Origin: Solirubrobacter pauli
Lineage (GTDB): Bacteria > Actinomycetota > Thermoleophilia > Solirubrobacterales > Solirubrobacteraceae
Length of the DNA: 64,000 nt
Assembly (NCBI RefSeq): GCF_003633755.1
Contig: NZ_RBIL01000002.1
Location: 682,001-746,000, forward strand
Direction: 5' to 3'
Positions 33,656 through 42,509 of the stretch are shown in pieces. A program made the translations under genes and the position numbers. Within the stretch, counting starts at the first letter, position 1, and the number at the start of each line of letters is the position of its first letter. The notes beneath the pieces are model-generated. The model searched no databases. It was given only the letters and a program-made list of their open reading frames with translations, and was not told the origin of the DNA.

Positions 33656-34302
33656 CTCCAGATCGCGTAGTCGAGCGCCCGGGCGCTCACGCCGAGCTCG
33701 GCCGCGGCGGCGACCACCAGCTCGTGAGCGCGCGCGGCGCTGACCTTGGCCTCGGTGGTGCGGGTGGCGGCGGCGACGAAGCGGCGCAGCATCCGGTCGG
33801 CCTTGACGGTGTCGTGGCCGGTCGCGATCAGCAGCGCGTCCCACGAGGTGCCGGACTTCTGGCCCGGGACCGTGATCCACAGCTCGCGGACCGCATCGGT
33901 GAGCCCGCTCACGTCGGTCACCCCGGCGCCGGCCAGCAGCGTGGCCTCGCGGTGTACCGCCTCGGCCTTGAGGATGCCGTTCGTGGTGCTCGTGCGCTGG
34001 CGGTTCTTGACGGCGTCGGCGAACGCCTCCGGGCCGCCGATGCGCTCGATCCAGGCCGCGAGGTCGGCTGGGGTGCCGTCGGCGTCGTCGCGGAGGGCCT
34101 GATAGCGGGCGAGCACGTTGGCGACGCCGCCGGCGCGCACGCCGATCGACCAGACGGCGTCGATCAGCGCGAGCGAGAGGTCGTGCTGGATGTCGGCGAC
34201 CTCCCATGCGGAGGGGTCGCCGAGCGTCTGCACGTGCTGGACGACGCGCTGAAGGGCGGTTATTCTGGGCACCGGACGCCTCTGCTCTTCATCACCGCAC
34301 AT
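33598..34302 (-). CDS. Uncharacterised protein, possibly HhH-type
   Basis: This 234-residue, mostly helical soluble protein contains VQHVQTLGDPSAWEVADI, TDAVRELWITVPGQKSGTSW and HDTVKADRMLRRFV. The last two resemble the helix-hairpin-helix region of base-excision repair proteins, where a loop after the hairpin ends in a Lys/Asp segment. No FeS cluster cysteines or clear catalytic Lys-Asp pair are obvious. ATG 34302 was preferred to a longer GTG start. It is divergent from the methyltransferase gene. Any repair role is tentative. Confidence 0.6.
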   Translation of the reverse strand: MCGDEEQRRPVPRITALQRVVQHVQTLGDPSAWEVADIQHDLSLALIDAVWSIGVRAGGVANVLARYQALRDDADGTPADLAAWIERIGGPEAFADAVKNRQRTSTTNGILKAEAVHREATLLAGAGVTDVSGLTDAVRELWITVPGQKSGTSWDALLIATGHDTVKADRMLRRFVAAATRTTEAKVSAARAHELVVAAAAELGVSARALDYAIWSYESAAPARRTRATASGSS

Positions 34303-34374
34303 CACAGCACCGCCGCCGGCTGACACGGGCCGTACCTCAGTCCCTGTTCAGCTCCGTTCGGAGGTCTCATCGAA

Positions 34375-35085
34375 ATGCGCGTTCCCGACGATTGGTTCGT
34401 GGGGTTCCATGAAGGGCTGGCCGCACGCTTTTGGCAGGCGGCCGGCGAGGCGATGCTCGACGCGGACTTCGCGGTGGTGGCGGCGCTGCTGCCGCCGAGC
34501 GGTTCCGTGCTCGACGTCCCGTGCGGCGACGGCCGGTTGAGCCGTCGCCTGGCCGAGGCCGGCTACGACGTGACCGGCATCGACATCGCGCCGGGTGCGC
34601 TGGCGCTCGCGCCGCCCGGTCTGCGCCTGCAGCAGGGCGACTTGCGGGCGCTGCCGGACATCGGCCCGGTCGACGCGGCACTCAGCTGGGGCAACAGCTT
34701 CGGCTATCTCGCGCCGAAGGACACCGCCCGCTCGCTCGCAGGGCTGCGGCGCGTCGTCAAGCCGGGCGGCACGCTCATCCTCGAGTCCGGCGCGGTCGCC
34801 GAGTCGATGCTCGCGCGCGGCGTCAGCGGGCGGTCGGAGCACGGCTTCGGTGGCATCACCATGCGCTCGGCGCGCACCTACCGCCCGCAGGAGAGCCGGC
34901 TCGAGGTCGAGTCGGAGTTCGAGGCCGACGGCGTCGTCGAGCACGGGCGCGCCGCCTACTACGTCCACACCACCGGCGAGGTGGTGCGGATGCTGCACGC
35001 CGCGGGCTTCGCGGACGTCGAGCTGCGCGGCGACGACGGCCCCTACGAGGTCGGCGCGCCACGCATGATCGCGGTCGCGCGCTAA
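34375..35085 (+). CDS. Class I SAM-dependent methyltransferase
   Basis: The 236-residue protein has the SAM-binding motif VLDVPCGDGRLS, the GIDIAPGAL acidic loop and the QQGDLRALP segment of motif II/III, then VVKPGGTLILES, all standard for small-molecule methyltransferases. GGAGG lies ten bases before the ATG. The acceptor substrate is not evident. Its stop overlaps the convergent transglutaminase-like gene by four bases. Confidence 0.87.
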   Translation: MRVPDDWFVGFHEGLAARFWQAAGEAMLDADFAVVAALLPPSGSVLDVPCGDGRLSRRLAEAGYDVTGIDIAPGALALAPPGLRLQQGDLRALPDIGPVDAALSWGNSFGYLAPKDTARSLAGLRRVVKPGGTLILESGAVAESMLARGVSGRSEHGFGGITMRSARTYRPQESRLEVESEFEADGVVEHGRAAYYVHTTGEVVRMLHAAGFADVELRGDDGPYEVGAPRMIAVAR

Positions 35086-35651
35086 CGCATCGGCAGCCGG
35101 CTGCGCAGCATGGCTGCGCGGCCGGCGCGATCGTGGTCCCCGACCTTCTCGTAGCGCTCCGACAGCCCGAGCAGCGCGGCGAAGGCCAGCTCGTGCGCGC
35201 AGTGGCGGCGGAGGCTCCACGGGTCCGCCTTCGAGCCGTCCATCGTCGCGTCCACGAGCCACAGCCGGTCACCGTCGCCGAGGCCGGCGTACCAGCCCGT
35301 CGGAGCCGACAGCACGTGCACGTGCAGGCCGGCGCGGCGCCCGACCTCGGTCGCGATCGCGGCGAGGATGAGCGGGTGGCCGGCGCGGGATTCCAGCGCG
35401 GCGTCCAGCCACAGCCCGGCGACGCTCGAGCGGTCGGCGTCGAAGCCCGGGTCGGTGTCGAGGATGTTCGCGAGCTCGGCCGCGGCGACCTGCAGGTCAC
35501 CGGTCGCCAGGCCGAACAGCGGGAGGGCCAGCTCGTCGAGCCGGGCGTCGGTGGCGGCGACGTCCACGTCGCGGAACTCGCCGGCCAGAGCCAGCAGGAG
35601 GTCGGCGACGGGAGGGCAGCCGCCGCATGCGAGACGGGAGAAGCCTTCCAT
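35082..35651 (-). CDS. SirB1/transglutaminase-like protein
   Basis: The 189-residue protein resembles the Transglut_core2 (SirB1) family. Features are LDELALPLFG, LANILDTDPGF, GLWLDAALESRAGHPLILAAIATEVGRRAGL (broken here, about residues 87-117) and the DGDRLWLVDAT segment that carries the likely Asp. The classic cysteine of active transglutaminases is not clear, so it may be a non-catalytic binding protein. Its role in this organism is unknown. The divergent kinase-like gene shares a short upstream region with an inverted repeat. Confidence 0.65.
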   Translation of the reverse strand: MEGFSRLACGGCPPVADLLLALAGEFRDVDVAATDARLDELALPLFGLATGDLQVAAAELANILDTDPGFDADRSSVAGLWLDAALESRAGHPLILAAIATEVGRRAGLHVHVLSAPTGWYAGLGDGDRLWLVDATMDGSKADPWSLRRHCAHELAFAALLGLSERYEKVGDHDRAGRAAMLRSRLPMR

Positions 35652-35675
35652 TTCCGACCAACGCTATCAGGATTT

Positions 35676-35691
35676 GTTAGGTGACCCTAAC
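35676..35691. promoter_or_regulatory. Inverted repeat between divergent genes
   Basis: GTTAGG and its exact complement CCTAAC flank TGAC in the 66-base space between the transglutaminase-like and cytidylate-kinase-like genes. The arms recall half-sites of DtxR/MntR-type metal regulators. It is well placed to control both genes, but binding is untested. Confidence 0.4.
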
Positions 35692-35717
35692 TCGACGTCC
35701 GGGGTAGCACTGGAGCC

Positions 35718-36338
35718 ATGACGATCGTGACGGTCTCGGCCTCCTACGGCGCCGGTGGCGCCCTTGTCGGGCCGCAGCTCGCGGAGCGCCTCGGCGTGCC
35801 GTTCTTCGACCGCGCGCTGCCGACCGAGGTCGCCGAGCGCCTCGCGATCCCGCTCGAGGAGGCCAAGGCGCGCGACGAGTCGATCGGCGGCGTCTTCAGC
35901 CGGATGGCGATGCGGCTGGCGCCGATCGGGCTCGCGTTCGGCGCGGAGACCGCCCCGGACGCGGTCGACGAGGAGTCCTACCGCCGCACGACGGAGGCGG
36001 TCATCCGCGAGCACGCGGCGGACGGTGCCCTCGTCGTGCTCGGTCGCGCCGGCGCGCTCGTGCTGCGCGACGACCCGCGGGCGCTGCACGTCCGGCTCGA
36101 CGGCCCGCGTGAGCGCCGTGTCGAGCAGGCCCAGCGGCTCGGGGACGGGGACGACCAGGAGGCCGTCGGCAAGCGCCTGGACGAGAACGACCGGGCCCGC
36201 GAGGCCTACGTCAAGCACTTCTACCACGCCGATCCGCACGACTCGGCGCTTTACCACCTGACGATCGACTCGACCGCCGTGCCACTCGACGCCGTGGTCG
36301 ACATCATCGAGCGCGCGGCGGTCAGCCGCGGACGTTGA
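35718..36338 (+). CDS. Cytidylate kinase-like family protein
   Basis: The 206-residue P-loop protein begins MTIVTVSASYGAGGALVGP, an atypical glycine loop found in the cytidylate-kinase-like (AAA_26) family. It continues with VPFFDRALPTEVAERL, LVVLGRAGALVLRDDP and a LRVRLDGPRERRV-like segment (HVRLDGPRERRVEQ). Relatives have uncertain substrates and differ from true Cmk. The last 17 bases overlap the convergent proline-racemase-like gene. Confidence 0.8.
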   Translation: MTIVTVSASYGAGGALVGPQLAERLGVPFFDRALPTEVAERLAIPLEEAKARDESIGGVFSRMAMRLAPIGLAFGAETAPDAVDEESYRRTTEAVIREHAADGALVVLGRAGALVLRDDPRALHVRLDGPRERRVEQAQRLGDGDDQEAVGKRLDENDRAREAYVKHFYHADPHDSALYHLTIDSTAVPLDAVVDIIERAAVSRGR

Positions 36339-37374
36339 GCGTGCCCTCGACGTCCCCGGCGCCCCACGTGTCGCCCAGCTTGAAGCCGCCGCCGAGCGGG
36401 TCGCTTGGGTCCACCACGAGCTGGTGGTAGCCGGTGATCCACGCCCGCCCCGACACGGCCGGCACGACGGCGTCGAGGGAGCCGACCTGGGTCCGCGACA
36501 CCACGCGCCCGACGAACCGCGTGTCGATCACGCTCTCGGCGGTGTAGGTCTCGGCCATCGTCCCGCGCGCGGCGCGCACGGCGATCTGCGCCGACGTCGC
36601 CGTGCCCGTGGGCGAGCGGTCCAGCCGGCCGGGGGAGACGATCGTCGCGTGCCGCCCGTCGCCGCCGACCCGCGGGGGCGCGGTGAAGACGACGAACGAG
36701 AGGTGCGAGAGCTCCGGGATGAGCGGGTGCGCGACCCTCAGCTGCTCGTTGACGTGCGGGCGGATGCGCTCGCCGAGCGTCGCCAGCTCGCGTGCCTCGT
36801 CGGGCCCGATCGAGAAGCCGAGCGCGCCCGCGTCCACGAAGGCGATGAACGCGCCGCCGTAGGCCACGTCCACGGTGATCGTCCCCAGGTCGGGCACCTC
36901 GACCGGCGCGTCCAGCGCCGTCGCGAACGACGGCACGTTCTCGAACTCGATCCGCTCGACGACGCCGTCGCTGACCCACGCCCGGACCCGCACGAGCCCC
37001 GCCGGCGCCTCCAGCACCAGCTCGGTCACCGGCTCGACCTTCGCGATCACGCCGGTTTCGAGCAGCACCGCGGCGGTGTTGATCGTGTTCGTGCCGGACA
37101 TGCCCTCGTAGGACGAGGACTCCATGATCACGAAGCCGGCGTCGGCCTCCGGATGGGCGGACTCGAAGACGATGTCGCCGCTCAGCGGCGCCGACCCGCG
37201 CGGCTCGAACAACAGCACGCGGCGCAGCGTGTCGTCGGCTTCCAGCGCGCGCATCTTCTCGAGCATCGTCGTGCCCGGCACGTCCAGCACGCCGCCGACG
37301 ACGATCCGGCTGGGCTCGCCCTCGGCGTGGGCGTCGACGCACTGGATGACCCTTGCGATCCGCATCCGTGCCAC
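36322..37374 (-). CDS. Proline racemase superfamily protein with Ser/Thr active-site pair
   Basis: The 350-residue protein has the fold of proline racemase, 4-hydroxyproline epimerase and trans-3-hydroxyproline dehydratase: DAHAEGEPSRIVVGGV, EPRGSAPLSGDIVFES, GGAFIAFVDA and GRLDRSPTGTATSA. The two catalytic cysteines of the racemases are replaced by Ser93 (MSGTNTI) and Thr256 (PTGTATSA). The Thr at the second site is seen in dehydratases; the Ser at the first is less common. The start is GTG 37374 or ATG 37365. The divergent SDR starts 11 bases away. Confidence 0.85.
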   Translation of the reverse strand: MARMRIARVIQCVDAHAEGEPSRIVVGGVLDVPGTTMLEKMRALEADDTLRRVLLFEPRGSAPLSGDIVFESAHPEADAGFVIMESSSYEGMSGTNTINTAAVLLETGVIAKVEPVTELVLEAPAGLVRVRAWVSDGVVERIEFENVPSFATALDAPVEVPDLGTITVDVAYGGAFIAFVDAGALGFSIGPDEARELATLGERIRPHVNEQLRVAHPLIPELSHLSFVVFTAPPRVGGDGRHATIVSPGRLDRSPTGTATSAQIAVRAARGTMAETYTAESVIDTRFVGRVVSRTQVGSLDAVVPAVSGRAWITGYHQLVVDPSDPLGGGFKLGDTWGAGDVEGTLNVRG

Positions 37375-37385
37375 GCTACCGGCCG

Positions 37386-38066
37386 ATGTTGGTCGTCGTC
37401 ACCGGAGCGGGGTCAGGGATCGGGCGGGCGGCCGTGCGCCGGTTCGCGGCCACCGGCGCGCGCGTGCTCGCCGCCGACGTGGACTTCCAGAAGGCCCACG
37501 AGACGTGCGCGGGCCTGCCGTACGCGACGCCGCACCGGGCCGACGTGACCCGGCGCGAGGACGTCGAGGCGCTGCTCGCGAAGCACGATCGGATCGACGT
37601 CTACTTCAACAACGCGGGCATCCCCGAGACGGTCAAGCCACTCGCCGAGATCACGCGCGAGGAGTGGGACCGGGTGCTCGACGTCAACCTGACGAGCCTC
37701 TTCGTGGCCGCCCAGGTGGCCGCGCCGAAGCTCAAGGGCGGCGTGCTCATCCAGACCGGCTCGATCATCGCCAGCCGCCCGCGCGCCGGCCTCGCCGCGT
37801 ACGTCGCGGCCAAGGCGGGCGTGATCGGGCTCGCCCGTGGCCTCGCCGCCGAGCTGGCCCCCGACGTGCGGGTGAACGTGATCAACCCCGGCCCGGCGAA
37901 CACGCCGATGCTGGGCGGGTTCGGCTTCGACGCCGACGTGGCCCAGGCGCTGCCGCTCAAGCGCCTGGTCGAGCCCGAGGACATCGCGGACGCCGCGGTC
38001 TACCTGGCGACCGCCACGGCGGTCACCGGCGCCGTCTTCAACATCGACGCGGGACGCGACCTGTGA
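37386..38066 (+). CDS. SDR family oxidoreductase
   Basis: The 226-residue enzyme is a classical short-chain dehydrogenase with TGAGSGIGRA for NAD(P) binding, NNAG at the strand-4 position, the catalytic Tyr and Lys in YVAAKAG and NVINPGPANTPM near the end. It likely oxidises or reduces an alcohol/ketone. Its stop overlaps the GTG start of the aldehyde dehydrogenase gene (GTGA), so it heads a three-gene operon with ALDH and an M20 hydrolase, divergent from the proline-racemase-like gene. Confidence 0.88.
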   Translation: MLVVVTGAGSGIGRAAVRRFAATGARVLAADVDFQKAHETCAGLPYATPHRADVTRREDVEALLAKHDRIDVYFNNAGIPETVKPLAEITREEWDRVLDVNLTSLFVAAQVAAPKLKGGVLIQTGSIIASRPRAGLAAYVAAKAGVIGLARGLAAELAPDVRVNVINPGPANTPMLGGFGFDADVAQALPLKRLVEPEDIADAAVYLATATAVTGAVFNIDAGRDL

Positions 38067-39433
38067 CGTCATTCATGGCGGTGGACCCCTCGACGGGGCA
38101 CGAGTTCGCCCAGCTTCCGGCCACCGGGCCCGCGCAGGTCGGGGAGCTCGTCGAGGACGCGCGCCGCGCGCTGGCCGAGGAGCGCGACTGGCGCACGCCC
38201 TACGTGCGCGGCAAGGCGCTGCTGCGGATGGCGGCGCTCGTCGAGGAGCAGGGCAACGAGCTCGCCGACCTCGAGACCCGGGACACCGGCAAGCCGCTGT
38301 CCCAGAGCCAGGCGGACGTGCGCGCCACGATCCGCTACCTCGAGTACTACGCCGGGTCGATCGAGCGCCTGGAAGGCCGGCAGATTCCGCTCGGCCCCGA
38401 CGCGCTCGACTACACGGTCCGCGAGCCGTGGGGCGTGTGCGCGCAGATCATCCCCTGGAACTACCCGCTGCAGGTCGCGGCCCGGTGCGCCGCCCCGGCG
38501 CTCGCGGCGGGCAACGCGGTGATCCTCAAGCCGTCCGAGCTGGCGTCGATCACGCCGCTGCGGCTCGCGCAGATCGCCGAGGCCGCGGGCGTGCCGCCGG
38601 GCCTGTTCCAGGTGGCGACCGGGGACGGGAGGACCGGCGACGCGCTCGTCCGCCATCCCGGCGTCGACCACGTGACGTTCGTCGGCTCCGCGGCCACCGG
38701 GGCGGAGGTGGCCGCGGTCTGCGCGCGGCGGCTGGTCCCGGTCGAGCTGGAGCTGGGCGGCAAGTCGCCGAACGTCGTCTTCGCGGACGCGGACCTCGAG
38801 CGCGCCGTCCCGTCGATCGTGCGCGGCCTGCTGCAGAACGCCGGCCAGAGCTGCTCCGCCGGCTCGCGGCTGCTGGTCGAGCAGGCGATCTACGAGGACG
38901 TCTGCGCGCGGGTCGCGACCGCGTTCGCCACCGTCAGGATCGGCCCCGGCATCGAGGATCCGGACCTCGGGCCGCTGATCTCCCAGCGCCAGCACGACCG
39001 CGCCACCGGGATGCTCGAGACGGCCCGGCTGGCCGGCGCCCGCGTGCTCGGCGGCGCGCCGCGGGAAGGGCTGTTCCTCGAGCCGGCGCTCGTCACGCGC
39101 GTGAAGGCCGACATGGAGATCTTCCAGGAGGAGGTCTTCGGCCCGGTGCTGGTCGCGGCGCCGATCGACGACGAGCGCCACGCCGTCCAGCTCGCCAACG
39201 CCACCGCCTACGGGCTCGTCGCCGGCGTCTGGACCAAGGACCTCCGGCGCGCGCACCGGGTCGCGTCCGGCATCCGGGCGGGGCAGGTGTTCGTCAACGG
39301 CTACGGCGTCGGCGGCGGGGTCGAGCTGCCGTTCGGCGGGATGGGCCGCAGCGGCTACGGACGCTCGAAGGGCATCGAGGCGCTGCTCGCGTACAGCCAG
39401 ACCAAGAACGTGTGGATTGCGCTCGACGGCTGA
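38063..39433 (+). CDS. Aldehyde dehydrogenase
   Basis: The 456-residue enzyme shows the ALDH family core: PWNYPLQVAARCAAPALAAG, ILKPSELA, FVGSAATG, the catalytic Glu in LELGGKSPN and the nucleophile Cys in GQSCSAGSR, then EEVFGPVL. It oxidises an aldehyde with NAD(P)+; betaine, aminobutyraldehyde or semialdehyde types cannot be separated by eye. GTG 38063 is chosen for the GTGA overlap with the SDR; ATG 38075 is an alternative. Confidence 0.9.
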   Translation: MTSFMAVDPSTGHEFAQLPATGPAQVGELVEDARRALAEERDWRTPYVRGKALLRMAALVEEQGNELADLETRDTGKPLSQSQADVRATIRYLEYYAGSIERLEGRQIPLGPDALDYTVREPWGVCAQIIPWNYPLQVAARCAAPALAAGNAVILKPSELASITPLRLAQIAEAAGVPPGLFQVATGDGRTGDALVRHPGVDHVTFVGSAATGAEVAAVCARRLVPVELELGGKSPNVVFADADLERAVPSIVRGLLQNAGQSCSAGSRLLVEQAIYEDVCARVATAFATVRIGPGIEDPDLGPLISQRQHDRATGMLETARLAGARVLGGAPREGLFLEPALVTRVKADMEIFQEEVFGPVLVAAPIDDERHAVQLANATAYGLVAGVWTKDLRRAHRVASGIRAGQVFVNGYGVGGGVELPFGGMGRSGYGRSKGIEALLAYSQTKNVWIALDG

Positions 39434-40655
39434 CATCCTCGCGGCGGTGGACGCGCGCGCCGACGAGCTCGTCGCGCTGCTGCAGCGGATGATCCGGTTC
39501 CCGACGGTCAACCCGCCCGGGGAGGCCTACGAGGACTTCGTCGCCGACCTGCGCGCGGTCCTGGACGGCTACGGCTACGCCACGGAGGTCCATCGCGCAC
39601 CCACCGCGCTGGCACCGCTCGGCCAAGGCCTGCCGCGCCCGAACCTGATCGGCAAGCTCGCCGGCGACGGGCCGCTCGTCCACCTCAACGGCCACTACGA
39701 CGTCGTGCCCGTCGGCCACGACTGGACCCGGGACCCGTTCGGCGGGGAGCTGGCCGACGGCCACGTCTACGGCCGCGGTGCCGCCGACATGAAGAGCGGC
39801 CTCGCGGCCCAGCTCATCGCCGTCGAGGCGCTGCGCGCGGTCGGCCTGCGGCCCAACGTCCACCAAAGCGCCGTCCCCGACGAGGAGACCGTCGGCGTGC
39901 GCAACGCCGGCATGGGCTGGCTGGTGGAGCAGGGGCTGCTCGAAGGGGACGCGGTGATCATCACCGAGCCGTTCGGGCCCGACGGCGTCGGCATCGGCCA
40001 CAAGGGCGCGATCTGGGGCGAGATCACGATCTTCGGCAAGCAGGCGCACGGCTCGGCGCCGCAGCTGGGCGTCAACGCGGTCGAGCGCATGGCGCGCTAC
40101 CTCGCGCACCTGGACGAGCATCTGCGCCCGCGGCTCGAGCAGCGCGTGACCGACTACGGCGTCACGCCCGACAACCAGCGCTCGACCCTCTCGTTCGACA
40201 CGATCCGCGGCGGCCACGCGACGAACATCGTCCCCGACCGGTGCACGGTCACCTTCAACCGGCGGCTGATCCCGGGCGAGGACCTCGACGAGGCCCGGCG
40301 CGAGCTGCTCGCGCCGCTCGACGGCGTCCGCCACACCTACCACGAGCTCTACTCCACGCAGCCGACGCTCGTCTCCACCGACGAGCCGGTGGTCCAGGCC
40401 GCGCAACGCGCGGTGCGGGCGCTCGGCCTGGAGCCACGGATCCTCATCTCCGCCGGCTCGGACGACCAGCGCTTCGTCGTCCACAACGCCGGCATCACCA
40501 ACTCACTCGTCTACGGCCCGGGCCAGACCGGCCTGAGCCACGTGGCCGACGAGCGCATCAGCGTCGCCGACCTCGTGCTCGGTGCGAAAGGGCTGGCCCT
40601 GATCCTCGCTCAGCTGTCGGAGGGGTCCACGATGCCCTCTTCGAGCCACGTGTAG
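39417..40655 (+). CDS. M20 family metallohydrolase (ArgE/DapE type)
   Basis: The 412-residue hydrolase has metal ligands in NGHYDVVP, GAADMKSG and DEETVG, plus the C-terminal His in GLSHVADE. A dimerisation domain lies in the middle (about 180-290, with IFGKQAHGSAPQLG). Such enzymes cut N-acyl or peptide bonds (acetylornithine, succinyl-diaminopimelate or carbamoyl substrates). It begins at TTG 39417, 17 bases inside the ALDH gene, or possibly GTG 39447. It is the last gene of the SDR/ALDH operon. Confidence 0.87.
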   Translation: MRSTADILAAVDARADELVALLQRMIRFPTVNPPGEAYEDFVADLRAVLDGYGYATEVHRAPTALAPLGQGLPRPNLIGKLAGDGPLVHLNGHYDVVPVGHDWTRDPFGGELADGHVYGRGAADMKSGLAAQLIAVEALRAVGLRPNVHQSAVPDEETVGVRNAGMGWLVEQGLLEGDAVIITEPFGPDGVGIGHKGAIWGEITIFGKQAHGSAPQLGVNAVERMARYLAHLDEHLRPRLEQRVTDYGVTPDNQRSTLSFDTIRGGHATNIVPDRCTVTFNRRLIPGEDLDEARRELLAPLDGVRHTYHELYSTQPTLVSTDEPVVQAAQRAVRALGLEPRILISAGSDDQRFVVHNAGITNSLVYGPGQTGLSHVADERISVADLVLGAKGLALILAQLSEGSTMPSSSHV

Positions 40656-42457
40656 CGGCCGTCGAGGAGCTTGACCGCGGTCGAGTAGCCCGCGTCGTCG
40701 TCGTTGGACCAGAGCGCGTGGAACAGCTCGTCCGCGCGGCGCTTGGCCTGCGCGCAGAACAGCTCGGCCAGCTCGCGGGCGGCGTCGGCGCGCTCGGGGG
40801 TCTCGCGCGCGATCGTGTCGGCGTAGACGACCGCCGCGGAGATCGCGAACAGCTCGGCGCCGATGTCGACGATCCGGCCGAGGAACGTCTGGCGCTGCTC
40901 GAGCTTGGCCTGCCAGCGGCCCATGGCGTAGAACGTCGAGCGGGCGAGCCGGCGCGAGGAGCGCTCGGCGTAGCGCAGGTAGGTCGCGAGCGAGCCGAAC
41001 TCGTCGTAGCCGGACGGCTTGTGCCCCTCGCCGACGACGAGCTTCGGCAGCCACTTGGCGTAGAACGTGCCCGCCGCGACGGCGCTCTTGGCCTTGTCGG
41101 GCAGCGGGGTCTCGGGCTCGAGGATGTCGCCCGCCACCTGCAGGTGCTGGTCGACGGCCTCGCGCGCGATCAGCAGGTGCATGATCTCGGTCGAGCCCTC
41201 GAAGATGCGGTTGATGCGCATGTCGCGCAGCGCCTGCTCGGCGGGGATCGGCTTCTCGCCGCGCGCCTTCAGCGACTCGGCGGTCTCGTAGCCGCGGCCA
41301 CCGCGGACCTGGAGGAGGTCGTCGAGGACCTTCCAGCCCAGCTCGGAGCCGTAGAGCTTGGCGATCGCGGCCTCGATGCGGATGTCGTTGCGCTTCTCGT
41401 CGGCCAGGCGCGAGGCGACGTCGAGCATCGCCTCCAGGCCGAACGCGGACGCGGCGATGAACGCGTTCTTCTGGGCGACGGCGTCGTGCTTGCCGATCGG
41501 CCGGCCCCACTGGACGCGCTCGGACGACCACTCGCGCGCGATCTTCGTCGCCCACTTGGACTGGCCGACGCAGATCGCCGGCAGCGCCAGGCGGCCCGTG
41601 TTGAGCGTGGAGAGCGCGATCTTGAGACCCCAGCCCTCCTTGCCGATCAGGTTCTCCGCCGGCACGAAGACGTCCTTGAGCTCGGTGACCGAGTTCTCGA
41701 TCCCCTTCAGGCCCATGAACGCGTTGCGGTGCGTGACGGTCACGCCCTCGGTCTTGTAGTCCAGGACGAACGCGCTGATGCCGCCCTTGTGGCCCTCGGA
41801 CTTGGGCACGCGCGCCATCACGACGACGATGTCGGCGATCGCGCCGTTCGTGGCCCACAGCTTCGTGCCGTTGAGGATGTAGCCACCCTCGGTCGGCTCG
41901 GCGGAGGTCGCGACGCGTGCCGGGTCGGACCCGACGTCCGGCTCGGTCAGCAGGAACGCGGAGATGTCGGTCTTGGCCACGCGGGGCAGCCACTCGCGCT
42001 TCTGCTCCTCGGAGCCGAACATGCGCAGCGGCTCGGCCACGCCGATCGACTGGTGCGCGCTGAGCAGCGCGCCCAACGCGCCGTGGTACGTGCCGACCAT
42101 CGCCAGCGCGCGGTTGTAGTAGACCTGCGAGAGGCCGAGCCCGCCGTACTCCTCGGCGACCTTCATCCCCATCGCGCCGATCCCCTTGAAGCCCTCGATC
42201 ACGTCGTCGGGGATCTTCGAGTCGCGCTCGATCTGCAGCGGGTCGACCCGCTCCTCGAGGAACGTGCGGAGGGTCTTCAGGAACGCCTCGCCCTTCTCGA
42301 CAGCGGCAGCGTCGAGCTTGGGCTGGGGATGGATCAGGTCCAACCGGAAGTTGCCCAGGAACAGCTCTTTGCCGAAGCTGGGCAGCTTCCAGTCCTGCTC
42401 GCGCGCGGCTTCGGCGACCTGCCGAGCCTCGCGTTCGCTCACGTCGGTCGTAGCCAT
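40610..42457 (-). CDS. Acyl-CoA dehydrogenase
   Basis: The 615-residue flavoprotein is longer than a short-chain ACAD. After an N-terminal extension it shows AFLLTEPDVGSDPARV and WATNGAIADI, the FAD-binding PADRAFMGLKG-type region, RIFEGSTEIMHLL with the flavin/CoA contacts, and a C-terminal helical domain (about 440-615) seen in the FadE/very-long-chain type. It desaturates acyl-CoA in beta-oxidation. ATG 42457 starts MATTDVSEREARQ; upstream sequence is the divergent glycosidase promoter. Confidence 0.92.
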   Translation of the reverse strand: MATTDVSEREARQVAEAAREQDWKLPSFGKELFLGNFRLDLIHPQPKLDAAAVEKGEAFLKTLRTFLEERVDPLQIERDSKIPDDVIEGFKGIGAMGMKVAEEYGGLGLSQVYYNRALAMVGTYHGALGALLSAHQSIGVAEPLRMFGSEEQKREWLPRVAKTDISAFLLTEPDVGSDPARVATSAEPTEGGYILNGTKLWATNGAIADIVVVMARVPKSEGHKGGISAFVLDYKTEGVTVTHRNAFMGLKGIENSVTELKDVFVPAENLIGKEGWGLKIALSTLNTGRLALPAICVGQSKWATKIAREWSSERVQWGRPIGKHDAVAQKNAFIAASAFGLEAMLDVASRLADEKRNDIRIEAAIAKLYGSELGWKVLDDLLQVRGGRGYETAESLKARGEKPIPAEQALRDMRINRIFEGSTEIMHLLIAREAVDQHLQVAGDILEPETPLPDKAKSAVAAGTFYAKWLPKLVVGEGHKPSGYDEFGSLATYLRYAERSSRRLARSTFYAMGRWQAKLEQRQTFLGRIVDIGAELFAISAAVVYADTIARETPERADAARELAELFCAQAKRRADELFHALWSNDDDAGYSTAVKLLDGRYTWLEEGIVDPSDS

Positions 42458-42509
42458 CCGTTGATTACACCGCAACTCCGGCAGGAGTAATCGCGTTTGG
42501 GTCACACAT

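Noticed and set aside
30211-34323. A 1370-codon open frame on the plus strand covering several genes.
   Set aside because: It is a high-GC shadow frame without any recognisable domain and is antisense or out of frame to good genes.
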